Shown piece after piece: positions 62,593 through 64,000 of a stretch of DNA of 64,000 bases. The translations under genes and the position numbers were made by a program. The notes under the pieces are model-generated. The model made no database searches. It saw only the letters and a program-made list of their open reading frames with translations, and was not told where the DNA came from. The stretch's first letter is position 1, and the number at the start of each line of letters is the position of its first letter. This DNA comes from Candidatus Methylomirabilis sp. GTDB taxonomy: Bacteria > Methylomirabilota > Methylomirabilia > Methylomirabilales > Methylomirabilaceae. The stretch lies in assembly GCF_028716865.1 (NCBI RefSeq), contig NZ_JAQUOY010000001.1:62001-126000 (forward strand), read 5' to 3'.

Positions 62593-63054
62593 ATGAAAGT
62601 GCGAGAGGGTATGATGACCGAGTTGGTGACGGCTTCACCGTGGGAAACCGCCGCCGAGGTAGCGCGCAAAATGCGCGACCAGAAAGTGGGATGCGTGCTG
62701 ATTTCTAACGAGGGTAAACTTCTCGGCCTCATTACCGACCGAGAGATCACGATCAAGTGCGTTGCCGAAGGATGGAACCCGCAAAATACACGGATCGAGG
62801 AGATCATGACCCGGAATCCTTACACGATCGCTCCCGATTTTGAGATGGCTGAGGCCGCGCGGCTCTTTGGCCAGCGCAAAGTCAGGCGCTTCCCTGTTGT
62901 CGAGGACGGCCAGAAGCTGCTTGGTATCCTCTCCATCGCCGATGTGGCCCCCGACTTTAAGACGTACTTTGACGGGATCTTCCACGAGCTCGTCGAATGG
63001 CGGCATGAGCCAAAGGGCCAGCACAGTGGATGGGAGAGCACCTGCACCCACTAG
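62593..63054 (+). CDS. Paired CBS-domain protein
   Basis: The 153-residue protein starts after AAGGAGGG and has two CBS domains: residues about 1-60 (REGMMTELVTASPWETAAEV; GCVLISNEGKLLGLITDREI) and 66-125 (IEEIMTRNPYTIAPDFEMAE; RRFPVVEDGQKLLGILSIAD). Stand-alone CBS pairs usually sense adenine nucleotides. The C-terminal tail has His and Cys residues. A strong terminator follows. Confidence 0.88.
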   Translation: MKVREGMMTELVTASPWETAAEVARKMRDQKVGCVLISNEGKLLGLITDREITIKCVAEGWNPQNTRIEEIMTRNPYTIAPDFEMAEAARLFGQRKVRRFPVVEDGQKLLGILSIADVAPDFKTYFDGIFHELVEWRHEPKGQHSGWESTCTH

Positions 63055-63120
63055 GAGGTCTTAGGTCAAACCGAAGTATCTCTGTTCGAAGAGGGACCAC
63101 TACCGGCCCCAAGGGGTTGG

Positions 63121-63176
63121 AAAAGCAGCTATCGGCCATAAGCTGTCAGCTCAGCTTATGGCTGGTAGCTGCTTTT
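63121..63176. terminator. Bidirectional Rho-independent terminator
   Basis: A-tract and arm AAAAGCAGCTATCGGCCAT face the arm ATGGCTGGTAGCTGCTTTT, with AAGCTG/CAGCTT extending the stem. The stem is nearly perfect and has T-tracts on both strands. It ends convergent transcription from the CBS-domain gene and the flavin reductase gene. Confidence 0.85.
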
Positions 63177-63727
63177 TAGAGGAGTCCAAGATTACACTGG
63201 GCGTCATGTTCGAGGAGCCGCCGCATGGTGGCGAAATCCTCCGGGGGTAACACTTCCGGCAAGTGGTGGAGGCAGAGCGGGTTTCGGTCGGCCACGATCT
63301 TCCCATCAATGACGTCAGCCAGGTAAAAGAGATGAGCGCCAGCCCCGGCATCGAGCACTGTCCTGACTTCGCACTCCAGGTAGCCGACAGTTCCCTGTAG
63401 GATGGGGCTGCCGGTCACCCCGCGCTCAAAGGGAACGGTCGCAAATTTGTTCATCTCTCGGCCGGACCGGAAGCCGAAGTGGGCCACCAATGGCCATTGA
63501 TCCTTCCCGAGCAGGTTCAGTGCGAACTTTCTGCTAACCTCAATAAGTTCGCGGGTAAAGGTCGTCCGGCCAATCCCGACCAGAATACGAGGGACCTGTG
63601 GGACGATCGTCGCCGGCACTACCCAGCATACAATCTGGCCGCTGGATCGGTCCTGATGGGCTGCCGTCAGGACAAAGATCTCATAATCCAGCTTACCGAG
63701 TACCGCCGCAATACTGTTTTCGTCCAT
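63176..63727 (-). CDS. Flavin reductase-like FMN-binding protein
   Basis: From the ATG at 63727 (AGGAGGTGCCC upstream) it is 183 residues of the flavin-reductase split-barrel fold: MDENSIAAVLGKLDYEIFVL, VCWVVPATIVPQVPRILVGI, FALNLLGKDQWPLVAHFGFR, GYLECEVRTVLDAGAGAHLF and DVIDGKIVADRNPLCLHHLP. Such proteins bind FMN and reduce flavins or act in diflavin systems. The longer frame to 63820 lacks a good start. Confidence 0.83.
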   Translation of the reverse strand: MDENSIAAVLGKLDYEIFVLTAAHQDRSSGQIVCWVVPATIVPQVPRILVGIGRTTFTRELIEVSRKFALNLLGKDQWPLVAHFGFRSGREMNKFATVPFERGVTGSPILQGTVGYLECEVRTVLDAGAGAHLFYLADVIDGKIVADRNPLCLHHLPEVLPPEDFATMRRLLEHDAQCNLGLL

Positions 63728-63931
63728 GGGCACCTCCTTGCTCGAAGGCGTCAAGTCAGCCAACTCTAACACACGTCCTGTTAGAGCCCAAGCCTGAGGA
63801 TGGATATTACCAGCGACCACCCACCACCTCCCTGTCCGTCTGGAAAAGGAAAGCGAGAAGGGTTTGCTCCCCCTCCCGCTTCGTCAACGAAAGTTTCGTT
63901 AAATCCGCATTCCACGAAAATCAGCCCAAAC

Positions 63932-63964
63932 GCCTCCGCGAGAGAACTCATCTCTCGCGGAGGC
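63932..63964. repeat. Perfect 14-bp inverted repeat near window end
   Basis: GCCTCCGCGAGAGA and its exact complement flank the loop ACTCA. There is no T-tract right after it on the plus strand. Nothing else is visible in 63728-64000. Confidence 0.5.
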
Positions 63965-64000
63965 TTCAGGACACACTGAAACTTGTGTCTTTCAGTCGTC

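Overview
The window reads as chromosomal DNA of a GC-rich bacterium that fixes CO2 and builds much of its respiration on c-type cytochromes. A red-type (form IC-like) RuBisCO with CbbX, ribose-5-phosphate isomerase and fructose bisphosphatase lies beside a cytochrome b6-type complex with an octaheme cytochrome c, two MauG-like di-heme proteins, a SoxYZ-like fusion, heme O/A synthesis genes and an archaeal-type PEP carboxylase. This combination resembles the NC10 phylum (Candidatus Methylomirabilis). That assignment is my inference from gene content; no database was searched.

Layout. 1-9.6 kb, minus strand: protein quality control and envelope genes tig, clpP, clpX, bamD, rsmA and thiL (cut by the window edge), with tRNA-Leu(UAG) just upstream of tig, then alr and an archaeal-type PEP carboxylase. 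9.6-14.8 kb: cbbLS-cbbX on the minus strand facing away from rpiA-fbp on the plus strand. 14.8-16 kb: a decayed IS200/IS605 transposase and gene-poor sequence. 16-24.6 kb, plus strand: Rieske protein, cytochrome b6, subunit IV, octaheme cytochrome c, a secreted cupredoxin-like protein, and pyruvate phosphate dikinase. 24.6-31.5 kb, minus strand: a periplasmic redox cluster (two MauG paralogs, SoxYZ-like fusion, monoheme cytochrome c, Tat-exported metallophosphoesterase, second cupredoxin-like protein, beta-propeller). 31.6-56 kb is mostly housekeeping: ctaA-ctaB, an NtrC-type regulator with a LexA C-terminal scar behind it, recA, pilT, recX, alaS, psd-pssA, leuA, asd, truA, a multicopper oxidase, a DsbA-like protein, an ELM1-like protein, two ABC-F ATPases and two flavoproteins.

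56-62.3 kb is an accessory island of decayed and intact defence or toxin-antitoxin genes: a methyltransferase/HsdR deletion scar, a trypsin-like protease with an FRG-domain protein, a broken hepT beside mntA, a damaged XRE regulator, a winged-helix ORF and an intact mazEF with a clear promoter. The protease-FRG pair is visibly more A+T-rich than the flanks and is the best candidate here for an undescribed system. A CBS-domain gene, a strong two-way terminator and a flavin reductase close the window.

Three families of dispersed intergenic inverted repeats recur: an element built on CCGTTCGCCCTGAGC (four loci), GTAGGGG/CCCCTAC palindromes (two loci, one overlapping the rsmA start), and a TAGGCTGAAGGCTGAA element (three loci, two of them behind the MauG paralogs). 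I saw no CRISPR array and no rRNA.
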